Assembly (NCBI GenBank): GCA_027604505.1 | Contig: JADIIX010000013.1 | Coordinates: forward strand, 210,762-274,761 | DNA length: 64,000 nt | Source of the DNA: Gonapodya sp. JEL0774 | Lineage: Eukaryota; Monoblepharomycota; Monoblepharidomycetes; Monoblepharidales; Gonapodyaceae | Direction of reading: 5' to 3' | In this document: positions 35,893 to 48,400 of the stretch, in pieces | Position numbering within the stretch: the first letter of the stretch is position 1 | How the letters are laid out: each line of letters opens with the position of its first letter | The notes under the pieces: generated by a model | Told to the model about the DNA's origin: nothing | What the model saw: the letters and a program-made list of their open reading frames with translations, nothing else | Database searches by the model: none | Made by a program: the position numbers and the translations under genes

Positions 35893-37004
35893 CCTCTTAC
35901 ACACACTGGACAAGAACCCAAAGGATATAAGGATCATCAGGTCATGCATGTATTGACGAATGACCAATTCGCGGGGAGTGGACTTCGAATCATATCATCA
36001 TTCGCGATGTAGCAAAGAATTTGCACTTGCCACCTGGATACAAGCTCTCCCTGCTCGACGCAAAGCAGTTTCATTCTTTTCTAAGTTTCCCCCGGGCGCC
36101 CGTTTTCAATTGCACTACGTCCAGCTGGAAACATAATCTCACCTCCGCGCCCTTTGTCCTCCTTATCTACGAACCCCGCGCGACACTCTGTGCGACCAGC
36201 GCTACCGGTGCCACAAATGGTGATAGTTAAGTCGTGTTGTCGTTCTGTCGTGGAAAGGTGTGGTAGCACCTCAGGTTGGCGGAGGACTGGCCCCTTCGAC
36301 GACTCGGAGCCACAGTGGCATCCCGACATCCCAACATAGTAACTCGCCAGCCTGCAAAAGACGGTGCATTTGGATTCAAACATCGCAACCCTCTGTTCTC
36401 TGATCAAAATATTCTCGAGGCCATGACCTCGATTTGCCAAATGATGGTCATCCCAGAGAGATTTGGCGGAAGTGATGAAAGCTATTTGACCCCCAACAAC
36501 CAAAAGTCAGGTATATTCGACGTCGCGCATGCTGTTACCCCATTTTCACCCCATTTTTTTTTTGGATTGTCGTTTTGATGTATTATTTTGCCTGATTTAT
36601 GTAAATTGTACAGACATGGAAATACTTTGTTTGTGTTTGCTTCGCAAGATGTGACAGACAGAATGAAAAGAAGAGAAAAAATACCCGAGCACTCTCGAAA
36701 TGATTGAAAAAATGGTGAAATGTGAACGGCAATTCGACCCACAACAATTGCAGCAATCGTCACTCTGCATAGTGCCAGCTACACAAGACAAGAGTTTTGA
36801 GTTCCCCAGTCGGTCCAGAGGCGTGAAACACGATGGCGCCGTGTCCATCGTATCCAGTTCTATCTCTCGCCAAGTTGATCAGACGTGTCCTCAAACGTAG
36901 TGTCTTGTCCCGTCTGCCAAAGCAGGACAGAAGCGTCTTGAAATAACGTTCTTCGGATGCACCATATCACCACTCCAAACACACGTTCTCACCTTTCCTC
37001 AATT
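35893..37004. other. Intergenic region, no gene seen
   Basis: Upstream of the Clr2-like gene and beyond the stop of the F-box gene. Open frames are short, and both strands show stops at normal density. An AT-rich patch at 36540-36720 is the only visible feature. Confidence 0.4.
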
Positions 37005-38774
37005 TCACCAAGGGCACTGCCTAACCCACCCCTCTCTCCTCTTCCCTCCTCCCACCAATTCTCCATGCTCCTCCTCTCGCTTCCTCCTCGTCCCTCCCAC
37101 ATAAGCCAGTTTCGCCAAGAGTGCCTCCCATCCGGTGTTCTTCCCGTTCTGGACCCATTCCTCCTCCATTTTTCGGAGACCCTCATTTACATCCAATCCC
37201 AGAGTCTTCCTCATATGAAGCACTTGGCTCAAGCGCTTGGCTCGCAACTCTTGGGCGGCAGAGACAAAGGATTCGTAAGGCAGCGATGCGTTTGCACCCG
37301 TGAGACACGATTCAAAGAGAGCCATATCTGCCCGCGCAAACAGCGGAGGTGTTGCGTTCTTGGCGGCAATGAGAAGCCCACGTTCTCTGTGAGCTCTTTC
37401 GCGCTGGCGTTCTTGCTTGAGTTGCTTTTGTCTCTTCACCTCCGAACCCTTCTTTTCGATGATATCGATAAGAGGCTCCCAGCTTTTCTTCACAAATGGG
37501 TTGTTCCTTCTCCAATTCTCCAATGCCGCGAGTCGGGCTTCCTCCCAAGTTCGACCCTTCACGCCATAATTATGCCATTGAGTTTGGAACCCGCGCGCTC
37601 CAATTCTAGTGGCGAACTTGTCCACACTGACTCGGCGGATATGCTCGTGCAACCGAGTTATTCCCGTTATGTCATTGTTGCGCACAAAGTCGGGCTCGGG
37701 GCCGTAGAGGCTTGGGAGCGGGAGTTTTGGGACAGCGACTTTTGGGACATCAGGATCGCGGAGGGAGAGAAGAGATTCCTCGTCAGGGAAGAGGTCGGCA
37801 GCAGTGAAGGAATCCTGGTGTGGAGAAACCGGGTTCCAAGGACGGAGAACACGGTAAGCAATCAGTTCAATTCATTGCATAACTGCACACAGTGGGGGCG
37901 TTCCATGAAGCCCGCTGTCCCCAACAGTGCAACTCACGTGAGGAATTTTACGCGATACCATTGTTCGTCCGAATTCCACGCGCATCTCCATGATCTTGAC
38001 AAGCCTCGTCGCAGCCCTCCTCCTGCACGCTACGACAAAGCCCCACTCTGTGGCCTCCTTATTTTCTATAAAGGCTCTCAACAAGTCCTCATCGGCTTGT
38101 CCATCGAGCCTGGACTTACGAGCTGCTGCGACCAGTTTCCTCATGCGGGTTTCGTCTGCACGGATTTCATGGAGTACTTCGATGGAACCGTTGTGCAAGA
38201 TGCATGCGCGGTAGCCCGATGCAGCATAATACAATCTAGTTGGAGCATCGGTGGAATGCATTTGGAAGCAGTGTTGACCGACAGATTGAGGAATTTTGAA
38301 GCGGGCGCAGAGTTGTTGAAGAGGCATGGCACCGATGGCGCGATTAGAGCGGCAGTTGGAGCACAGTTGTGGTGGGTACATGCGAAGTGGCACCGGATCG
38401 CGAGCACCAATGGCGTAGCCAGGGCAGACCGGTGGTTTAAGAAGGTCGGCAGGTATTATTGATCCGCAAGCGACACAGAGGTCTTCCGAACAAGCACGGT
38501 CGAGAACGGTAGTGGGAGAACGAGAGTGAGAAATTGTGTTAAGGAGGTATGCGGCGAGCGAAATCGGTATTTTGGCATTGAACGCTATCGCAGCAGAGGG
38601 CAGCACCCAAGGGAACACGGTGTCAACGAACGACTTTGTGGCTTGGCACGCGGAAGCGAGTTTAAATAGGGCAACTGTGTCGGCCTTCAGATGCTTTTTG
38701 AGAATTTGATAGAGGATGTCGTAGTTGAGTGTCAGGAAATTGGCAACCTCTCCTTGCTCAACCGGGAGCGCCAT
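37005..38774 (-). CDS. F-box-like protein with a Cys-rich segment
   Basis: Two exons (38774-37938 and 37814-37005), phase 0, give 548 residues. Residues about 15-45 (YDILYQILKKHLKADTVALF, KLASACQATKSF) have the Leu/Ile spacing and end of an F-box, which would tether substrates to an SCF ubiquitin ligase through Skp1. A Cys-rich stretch follows (CVACGSIIP, then CSNCRSN), which could bind zinc. The C-terminal exon is helical and highly charged (ALENWRRNNPFVKK, RQKQLKQERQRERAH). The intron of about 120 nt has a CTGAT branch-like sequence. A 501-residue plus-strand frame (36957-38462) runs antisense through the same DNA and is rejected as a shadow. No substrate-binding repeats (WD40, LRR) are seen, so the F-box call is moderate. 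Confidence 0.62.
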
Positions 38775-39386
38775 GATGGAGTTTCAAGGGAGCAAAGCTA
38801 GGAATCAATCAAAGCGCAACACCAAGTTGCTTTTGAAGAGGTTGAAGAAGTTGGAGATTCTGTGGATGGGAGTGCACAAGAGCAGAACAGTTTGAGCAGG
38901 GGGAGACACTTGACCCGCGAGTAGAGCAGACAGGACATTCCAATGGCAAAACGATCAATAACAAGTGTAGCATGACTGCCAATGCTGCTGGGATCCGCTC
39001 TCGTCTGACTCGGTGTCAGCCCACCTGTCTTGCTCGTGTTTGGGATGACTGTCCGACACAATTAGTACCCAGGTTTTGTGACAAATACGTTGTGTAAATC
39101 AAGTGAGTTCCCTCACAAGAACGCAAACTATTCAAGCGGTGTACTTCTATCTCTGAAAGTAAACAGATTATTGAAAGCTAAATGTACATCGGCAGGGAAA
39201 ACGGAGTCTGTCGCCGACTCCCAGTAGTTGACTTGCACATAAACAGGTTCACGATTTGGTATCTCCCTGGAATTCGACTCACGCAAGAATTAATTGGCAT
39301 GAAAGGATGCGCTATGGAGGATTGAATGGTGCAAGGAGGAATCTGTCGGTGACCACGATCCACCTCAATCGGCCATTTGATTTGAA
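38775..39386. other. Divergent promoter region of the F-box and APC4 genes
   Basis: About 610 bp between two divergent start codons. I see no exon or repeat. It probably contains both promoters. Confidence 0.45.
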
Positions 39387-42300
39387 ATGTCTGAAACACC
39401 TGGCTTCGCTCTTATTGCCGAGGGCAATCTGATTCGCTCATCTGCCGTTGCAATCAACCCGCAATACGATGTCATCGCTGCCATTTCTGCTCAAAACAAG
39501 GACATTTTCATTGTGGAACTCTCAAAGTTCCAGAGACGATGGGTGTCACCAATGTCTGGATCCGACCGTCACCCGACGTGTCTGACATGGAGATTTGATG
39601 GACGTGTACTGGCTGCCGGTTACTCCGACGGTTCGGTTGCTCTTTTGGACGCTGAAAATGGCGACGTTCTACACCAGCTTTCCACTGTGATATCGAAAGA
39701 GGACGCAGGACGCAACTCCTCCTCTGAATCTGCTTGTATCTTGTCGCTGTCATGGATGAAAAAAGTGGGGTCAACACCTGTGGGTAGTCTTATGGTGGAG
39801 CATTTCTTTCCTTTCACGCAAAGCATGATCCAGGATTCAGTTTTGCGCCATTGTATACGTGAGCGTGGAAAGCACATGCTTCCACAATAAGTTTATTGCA
39901 GAGACATTCAGTGCTGTTGTTGGCGAACCAACTTCAGTAACGCCGCAACTTCTAAACTGCTCAAATCTCACACACACCAACATTCTACTACCCTTTGGCA
40001 AATGTGATGATGTTTCTTCGCTGCGATGAGGTGGATGTTGCTGGGATGGATTTCACTGGTTGAAATTGCACAAAACTTGCACAAGTCCTACATGACTGTC
40101 AATCAGTTCCGAAGGTGAAACGAATCAGATAGGGAGGAAACCTCGCCCCAGTCTCCTGCTTGAGCAATGACAGGCGTCTCGTGGTCGGTGTGACGATAGA
40201 TAGGAGTGCCTTACTGATGCGATCCGGGATTACATGGAGTTCTCACCATGGTAGGACCGGCTTCCGGAACACTGACTGATGGATATCAGCCGTAAGCAAA
40301 GGTCAGAACGGTCAATCGAAAAAATATGGTCGCATGCCCGTGTACAGATCATCGTTCAAATTCCGACTTCTCAGCCGTCCCTGTCTCTCATCCTCAACTG
40401 ATCATAGCCATACTTTCTCACTCCCCTCATGAACCCGCTGCCTACGTAACTTCTTACCAGCCCTCCGAACAAGCACTGCCTACTTATACCGATCTCCTTC
40501 CGCCACTCCGATCCTACCCTAAGCCAGGAACAAACGCATCCGTTTCGACCCCCGCAAACGCCACCATTTCAGCATTCTTCCAATCTTCATTTCTGACACC
40601 GTCGTCGGAAAAGCCGGGCTCCGCGTCGGTTCTGTCTTCGGCATCCCCTTTGGCAAGGGGCAAAGACGAATCCATATCACTTTTGGTGATAGAGGATGAG
40701 GAGGGAGGGGTCCATCTGAGGTGGGTTTCATTGTCGACCACGGTGGTTAGAAGATCACGATGGACTTGTACATTGGTGTTTAGCAACAATGATTGAAGGT
40801 TTTGCTGGACACTTTTGTGGTTTTCTCATGTGCTGGCGTTCACTGACTCATCTTGTCTGACACATCTCCATGCTCTCGCTCCAAATTCCCTGCCACGGGG
40901 ACGCCATAATCACAATCCGAATAGCGTTGACGGTGTATTTTACCTCGGCCGCGTAGCACTGCCTGCCGAGCTTAGGGACCAACCGATCGACGAGGTGAGT
41001 AAGGGTCGTCGGACGTTGAATCTCACACAACCATGTGTGACTCATGTGCAATGAACCAACCACATCTTTGACAGCCAGACCCCACCGTTCCTTCACTTCA
41101 CCTGTCCTTGTGTTCTCCGGATATAACTCCACTAAGATCTCCATCCCTCCACGGAGCTCACTTCTCTGCCGACCTTTCTCGTCTCCACCTAGTCCTTTCC
41201 GCCACAGTAATTGACGCCTCGATTCCTTTTTCATCCATTTCATCCTCTTTCCCAACTTCGAGTACCCGTCCGCGCCTCGTTCACCTCGCCACATTCCCTT
41301 CTCCGCACCTTTCTCGCAACCCTCGCCTATTGTCGCGACTTACCGTGGCATACGTATCTTTTCGGAGAATTGGGGAGTATCTGGCCGAAGGAATGAAAGC
41401 GATAGAGAAGGAGTATACTATCACTAAGGCTATGATGGGGAGGTGGCGGAACAGACTGGCAGAAAAGTTGGGCGCTAGTGGGGGTGAGTTAAGCACGGGT
41501 GGTTTGTATCATGCTACTGTCCCTCCTGACCCTGCAAATTGGCCAGACCCGACTGACGGCCCAACATCGCTTCTGCTCTTTCTTGGTGCCGGGATGTGCT
41601 CGAGCGCTGTAGAAGACTGGCTTGTGGGGGAAATTGGCAGTGACGTGAGTCCATATACTGTCGGTTTGACAGAACTCCTCGTCAACTGAATGCATATCCT
41701 AAAAAACTACTCATTAGGGCCTCCGCGCCTGGGAGAAAACCTTGGATACAGCACTTGGTCTCATTGGGACCATCTGTCTTGATCACCTTGTACCAGCTGT
41801 CGAGCGCGTCATAGCTACCATGGCGGACCTTGTAGGAGTGGCAGAGTGGTGAGTGCGTTCAACGACGGGGAGAATGTCCCGCCTACAATGCGCCGAATGG
41901 CAGTGGAAGATCGAACAACCAATTCGGGCTCTCACTGACTGCGACCGGTCTCTTTCACCAATCCAAACTCCCATCTTCATAAGTGCACCAACGTACGATC
42001 CCCCTTTGGCTATGGACGCAACTAGAGCTCGATCCTGTGCCCGGACGGCGTCACAATTAGCTGGGAGACTGACAATGCTGGCGAGGGAAGCGGACGAAGT
42101 GCGAAAAGGTTTGACGGAGTTTGCAAAGTGGTGCAAATGGGGTGGGTGCCTCTGTCAAGAAGGAGGTTCTTTAACGCATCGACTCTCTTGAAAAGATGTC
42201 TCGGACGGTGTTCCTATTTTATTTGCTAAATCTAGCGATCGTTCTGTGCCAAAACGTCGACACTACTGAAGCACCTCCGAACAATTGCGACCACCGGATC

Positions 42301-43469
42301 GTCGACCAATTCATCTCAGGCCCTTTTGCTTCCGACTACCTGGCTCCATACTTTAAACTTACGACTGCCACTGTTACTGCACCGTCACTGCTGTTCCCGC
42401 ACCTCCCCTCTGTTAAGAACGCCTGGGACCTGGATCCGCTCGGTTCGACAGATACGATTCGAATGCTTTATGAGCGAACAATGACAGATTGCGAGCATTT
42501 ATTTCGACAGCCGGCAGTGGAGGTGATCAAAGCAATGGGAGTAGGTCGGTGCGTGGTAGCTGATGAGATGGAGGAGGGAGCCACAGAGGTGAAAGCAGTA
42601 ATTCATGGAGAGACAGAGGTGGTGAGTACGTGTTTAAGATTGCAAAGAGATGATTTGTCAGGCTAATTTGACTGAAAGATTGTGGAAGGTTATGTCGGAT
42701 ACACGTACTTCATCTTGTTTGGAGGGCACAGCGAGATTGGAATGGAGAGCCTGAGTATGTGACAATGCATATTTGGTCCATCCTTATTCTCAGTTACTTT
42801 GCCCCGTTCGTTAGCTCTCAAAATCACCAGACTATTCTCCGACGAGCTGACCCCAACAGACGCCAACACCTCCCAGAACGCCCCTCTCGAATTCGCGAGT
42901 CTTGACCTCCTCCCTGCACTTCGGGCATCCTTTCCCGACATATCTACTGCTGACACGTCACTCAGAGTGCTTGCCGTATCAGGGGTCACTGATTCACAGA
43001 TCGCAGTGGTTGTCGAAGTTGCCCAACCAGTTCGCGTTTCGGGGATATTGCTTTTCCTGGATATTGGCCCCCTTACGTATGTAGAAGTGAATCGACTGTG
43101 CGGAACAGCAGCTAAAGGTTTTCCGGTGAGTTAGTTTAACACAATAGGAACATCTCAAGATGATGACCTCACATTCAACAGACAGTTCAGTCGCAAAATT
43201 CTGTATTTAAGAATGCGAGATTCCTTCCAATCATTACACCGCCTGTCCGCCTCCTTACCCGGATTCAGCGAACGCCGCCAGCAGATAGAATACTCGTCGT
43301 CGTTTCGAGTCTTGACGGTCGGACCCTACACATGGAAGCGTTGGACGGGGTAAATGGCGATATTGAGGATGGGATGGCGGGAGCGGATGATGAAGGTCGA
43401 GAAAGGATGGTGGAGTCAGCAGACGACGATCCCGATGTCTCCGGGTTGGCAGACGATTTTGATAATTAG
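39387..43469 (+). CDS. APC4: Anaphase-promoting complex subunit 4
   Basis: APC4 is a scaffold subunit of the APC/C ubiquitin ligase that drives exit from mitosis. The ATG at 39387 opens a WD40-type N terminus: ALIAEGNLIRSSAVAINPQY, LTWRFDGRVLAAGYSDGSVA, LLDAENGDVLHQL, ILSLSWMKK. A later blade reads SNDRRLVVGVTIDRSALL (about 40150-40230). The APC4 long helical domain appears at 41370-41855: GEYLAEGMKAIEKEYTITKA, FLGAGMCSSAVEDWLVGEI, then after an intron LRAWEKTLDTALGLIGTICL, DHLVPAVERVIATMADLVG. Further exons run near 42220-42620, 42800-43125 and 43190-43469, ending in an acidic tail (DDDPDVSGLADDFDN, TAG). The exon between 39770 and 40120 is unresolved, because the frame there meets a stop that must lie in an intron. 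Order and spacing match the family well. Confidence 0.82.
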
Positions 43470-43624
43470 TTACAGAAAGGGTTTTGACTGTTCTTTCATT
43501 AGCCCAAGGTCAATTCTATCTCAGACTGTTCGAATGTCATGAGAGTTTTGAATCAACTCCGTTTGCAACAAAAAAAAAAGAAAATTGATACATGGAAGGG
43601 TCTCTTCCTTGCATTGCCCAACCC

Positions 43625-45043
43625 CTATTCAATCACACGGATAACACCAGCTGTCGCAAGAATCCATGCGCAGCCCCATACAACACCGTCCCACCCCGGA
43701 GGTAATGCGAGCTTGAATGTGGACTTCAAGACATCACCCAGCGAGGAAGATCCAACCGTGGAGGGGGAAACAGGGATCATAAAAAGGACTTTAGAAAAGA
43801 TCGAAGAAAAGAGGTACGCTGTAAGAGGTCTCCTTGTGAGCTCCGCGACCACAGGAGGTGGTCGGCGGATATTCAACCTTTTTGCAAGGACATCGAGGCT
43901 TTCGACCAACGACCAAGATGCCGCGGCGGTAGCTAGTGCATATGGGGGAGTCCAGAGAACCTTAGAAAACGGAATGCCTAGGGCGCGATGGGTGAGGAAA
44001 GATGTCACTAGGAGAACAGCGGCTGGAGTATATCGTTCGACCAATGAGGGAAGGCGGGAGGTTGAGTCAGGGCGAGATGCGAGTCGTTCACCGCAAAGAA
44101 CACCGAGCCAGCCGGAAACGAAGGCAGGAAATGTAGAAAGAACGCCTTCTGGGTCCAGGCCAGAGTTTCGGTATGTGTGCGAGCAACCGAGGATAACAGA
44201 GTCGATAACATAAGCTGCCGTGTGTGTTGATTGAGCAAGCCGAGATGGGTCAAGAATGTGAGACGGGGAAGGAGTGGGGACGTTGGGCAGGGGGAGTTTG
44301 TAAGTGACGAAAGTCCAAGCGAGGAGCATAGTGATTGGGCGGAAGAGGGCTCGATGAAGGAGGGTGAAGATGGAAGATCTTGTTTCCACTTCACTCGCTG
44401 TCTCTTCTTGTGAGTTGTGTGGAACTTTCACTCCGCCAAGAACGCTTAAACCGTCCTCGTAAATGCCATCGCGGCCAAGATACCACGCCGCACACACTAA
44501 ACTAACCAGGGCGTGTCTCTGAAGGACACCCATTATTCGCCAATCGCTCAATGTGTGTCCGAAGCTCCAAGAATACGAAGGGTTGAAAGCGACGAGACCC
44601 AGTAAAAAGAAAGAGGCAGACCGAGGCACGAATTTGGTCACAAAGAGATTCGAAGGGCGGCTGCTGATTGGCGCGGTTTCATTAGCACGAAGCGATTGTC
44701 GGAAAGCGATAGCGTGTCGGCGAAGCGATAGAGGGATTGAAAGGCCCGACAGAAAGAGGAAGTTTGGAAAAACAAAATCTGCAGACGACAGGCCGAGAAA
44801 CGGAGGGCTGATGTAAAGAACGGGATTGGATATGAGGGCAAGGTCCTCAAACAGTCTCCCCTCCATCATTCAAACATTCGCGCACCGTACTCACTGCAGA
44901 AGTTGCGAGAATGTGCCGGCATCCTTGAATTGCAGATTTACCAAAATCATCCCTGCAACTGTAATCCCTCTGGAGACATCCACAGCCCAAAACCGGCCTT
45001 CGTGAGTCCGATCATTAGATTGCGAATCCATTTTCGTAGCCAT
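43625..45043 (-). CDS. HGSNAT-like multi-pass membrane acyltransferase
   Basis: Exon 1 (45043-44895) starts MATKMDSQSN and gives GRFWAVDVSRGITVAGMILV NLQ, the hallmark N-terminal RxxxLDxxRGxxxxxMxxVN of the HGSNAT/YeiB-like acyltransferase superfamily. Exon 2 (44807-43625) joins in phase to HPPFLGLSSADFVFPNFLFL, matching HxxWxGxxxxDxxFPxFLFxxG, whose His is a catalytic candidate in HGSNAT. Later motifs are MGVLQRHALVSLVCAAWYLG and LDPEGVLSTFPAFVSGWLGV. The protein has 443 residues and about 10 hydrophobic segments. In animals HGSNAT moves the acetyl group of acetyl-CoA across the lysosomal membrane onto heparan sulfate. Fungi lack heparan sulfate, so the acceptor here is unknown. It is convergent with APC4 and shares a 363-bp divergent upstream region with the GEN1-like gene. 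Confidence 0.78.
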
Positions 45044-45406
45044 TGCTGCGTGAGTTGGAGTCACGAGAGGATCCGAAAACGGTCAGTCATGGACAATGAG
45101 TTTGTGGCCCAGGAGATTGGATTCGTGGAGCGAATCACACAAACACTCGAAAATTTGAATGTCCTGGTGATTCGGGCTTCAAGGAAATCATGATTGATTG
45201 CACATGTAACGGGCGATAACGTGCTTGCATTGCGAGTGCTTCTGGTTATTGGAATTGCGTGATCTGCGATCGTGATCCGGATTTGAACGGGAACACGGGA
45301 AGCGGCGAGGGTGAGAGCGTCTTGGAGAGAAGGTCGATCTAAGTCTCTTCACATGTCACAAGGTCCTATCCAGAGGTGAGAGTGGTCTCGGAACGGTTTG
45401 ACACTG
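45044..45406. promoter_or_regulatory. Divergent upstream region of HGSNAT-like and GEN1-like genes
   Basis: 363 bp lie between two divergent start codons, so both promoters must be here or within introns. I identified no specific element. Confidence 0.35.
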
Positions 45407-48400
45407 ATGGTGGACTTAGACATTGTCGTCGAAAATACTTCCTGTAATCAATTCAACAATTTAAGCCTATGGCCTCTTCTCAACCCCGTCGCGGTTTCCG
45501 TTCATCTTGCCGCTTTTTCTTCTGGAATGCTGGTGCATCCAGGAGGGCTGTCAGGCAGTGTCGCCATCCCAAGCAAGGTTACCAAAGGAGTTCGTCAGAG
45601 GAAGGTGCGTCACAACATTGCCATGCAGCTAGCGTAGTGAGATTACGGTGGAGTGGTCATTTAGTTCGCTGTTACGAGGGCACAATCAATCGGAATGCAC
45701 ACACTCCTCGCATTCTTTGCTGAGACACAATGGAGTCACTGACCCTCGTGTGCTGGACCTGCAGACACCGGCAATCGCAATAGACCCCGTCCGGCCCCTC
45801 CCGTCCGTACTATACCCGCCAGCCAACGCTTCCCCCGGTCTCCACACCCCTACCGCTGCCATAAACCTATCTGAGTGGCTGATTCACTTTCGCCAAACTG
45901 CCTTCCTTATCTCTCACTTCCGCATCTCTCCCGGCCCTTCTCGTGGTGCTCCACAACTCCGTTCTTTCATCGCTCGGTGTGCCCATTTGTCTCGACTAGG
46001 GCTACGGGCCGCGTTTGTCGCAGACAGAGCCAGAGCACCACCGTTTGTTGGGTTTGGACCACGGGGGCGAAGACTAGAAAGACGAGAGTGGAACGATGAC
46101 ATGGACGCAGCGTGCGAGGTAGCAAAGGCATTTGGATTTCCGGTACTCGAGGTGGGCATGACGGCGAACGGCAGCTTCGGACCGTCTTGGACAGAAGAAA
46201 ATGATGCCACTACCTCCGCTAATGACTATCTAGCCGTCGAGTCAGATGCATCACCACGGACACAAGTGTCCCTGGCTGATCTCGCGTTACCACACCTCGG
46301 ACTGCCTTTAGCCATCACGGATTCCCCCTTTCCCCTTTTGCTTGGCGTGCCGTGCGTAGCGCGCAACACCCCACGGGTAGCAACAGTCTCCTCGGCGGCC
46401 GAGGGAGCTACCCCCACAATGTCCGCCGCACCCCCTTCCTCCTCGTTCCTATCGCGCACTCAGTCCCGAGCATCTATTCACTCTCTCGAGCTAATCCAGT
46501 CCATCCTCGGCCTCGATCGCCCATCGCTGATCCTCTACCATCACCTGACGGCTGGCACAGACGCGCTTGCTCCTCTTGGTGGTGCAGGTCATGTAATTGC
46601 TCTCGGTCTCGCAAAGTCTGGGTTCGGCACATCACTTGCTCGTATTGTGGAGAGTGCGAAGATGGGTGAGGATGGAGTTGACCAGCTGGCTTTGGACAGA
46701 TGGCGTGATGACCTGGCTGCGGAACTTGCATCCAATTCGCTCGGCTTGCTACCGCGTCGCGCACCATCTCTCGCGTCCTCTCTGCCACCATACTTTCCCA
46801 ACCTCCACGCCTTCGCCCAGTCTCTTTACCCCTCACTCCCCCCCGGCCTTACGCAAACCTCTATCTCTTCCACCCGCGCTTTACTCGAACCCGACTTGTG
46901 GTGGGGGCGGGATCCAGATTCACTAATCGACTCGGCAAACTTAATTCGATTGTGTGGGGCAAGAGCTGGATGGTCGAGAGCAAAGGTGCAACTGGAACTC
47001 GAGAAAGCGGGTGCGTGGGAGGGAAGGGAACTCTTTCGGGCGAGAGCAACAGCCCATGCTGTGACCTCAAGTGGGCTCAAAATAGGACTCAAAGGTGCCC
47101 CCAAAGAGGTAGAGGACCACATGGGCAAATGGAACTTTCTGCGAAGACAGACGATCGGTGGATTCGAAGGAGTTGTGGTGGAAGTCCGTGAGAACGTTGG
47201 TGACTTTCTTCGGCCCACGAGAGCGAAGGATAGAGATCATACGAATAAGAGAACGAAGGAGGGTCAGGATGGTGTTGACGATAATGCTGGGCCGAGGGCT
47301 TCGCTCAGAATCGAGAAAGAAATCGCACAGGTCGCGATGCCGGAGGTCCTGGCGCGGTTTGAGGTTAAGACTACACGCGTTAGAACGACAATTTTGAGTA
47401 GTGCAGATGCCGAGGAGAAGGATACAGTACCAAAGAGAACCCGCAAAAAACGAACAGTCGAACTCGAGGCATCCGAGGTTCCTGTGGTGCAAGAGAGTTC
47501 GACGGTCAAGAAGCCGCGCGCTCGGAGGATCAAGTCTGTGGAAGTAGATTCTATGGAAACACCTTTACCCGAGTTGCCGAAGACTGTCAAGAAGCCGCGC
47601 GCTCGGAGGATCAAGTCTGTGGAAGTAGATTCTATGGAAACACTTTCATCCGAGATGCCGAAGGCTGTCAAGATGCCGCGCGCTCGGAGAATCAAGTCTG
47701 TGGAGGAAGGTTCGAAGGAAACACCTTTACCCGAGTTACCGAAGACTGTCAAGAAGCCGCGCGCTCCCAGAATCAAGTCCGTGGAAGAAAGTTCGATGGA
47801 AACACCTTTACCCGAGTTGCTGAAGAAGAGAGAGAGGCGAAAGCTCTCAGAGGAAGTGCAGGAAGACGAATTGTCAGAATTGCAACATAGTGCCCGACCG
47901 AAGAGCTCACGGAAGAGGCGAAATTTTGCATCAGTCGTGGACTATGAAGCGAACGTCCCAAATGCGAATCAGGAATCTTCTGCAGAAGAGGTGCAACAAC
48001 CGTCTGTAATCACCATCTCTCGAGAAAGGGATTTCGGAGGCGGGATTGCGGAGAAGATTCTCATGAACACGAGCGCACTCGAGGAGGAATCATCGGCGCC
48101 AAAATCGAAGCGCTCCCGACGGAAAGCAGTCTCAGTACATGATGATGTCGAGCTTCTGTTGAAACCGGAAACGGCTGAAATCAAAGAGCGGCAATCGCGA
48201 TTCGGGGGGGCACGCAGGAAAACTCTTCTTGAGGATGTGGAGGAACCGGATAACGTTTTCTCAACCGAATCAGACACACAAGGGTCGAAATCGAAACGTG
48301 GAAAGATTGTGAAACTTGAAACGGTTGAAACCAAGGAGCCCCAAGTCCAACCGAGACGGGCACGCAAAAGGAACCATCTCGCGAGCTTCGAGGAAACGGG

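Noticed and set aside
36957-38462. 501-residue plus-strand open frame
   Set aside because: It runs antisense to the F-box gene, has no motif or splice logic, and the minus-strand model fits a family and keeps phase over two exons.
43539-44213. 224-residue plus-strand open frame
   Set aside because: Antisense to exon 2 of the HGSNAT-like gene; no motif.
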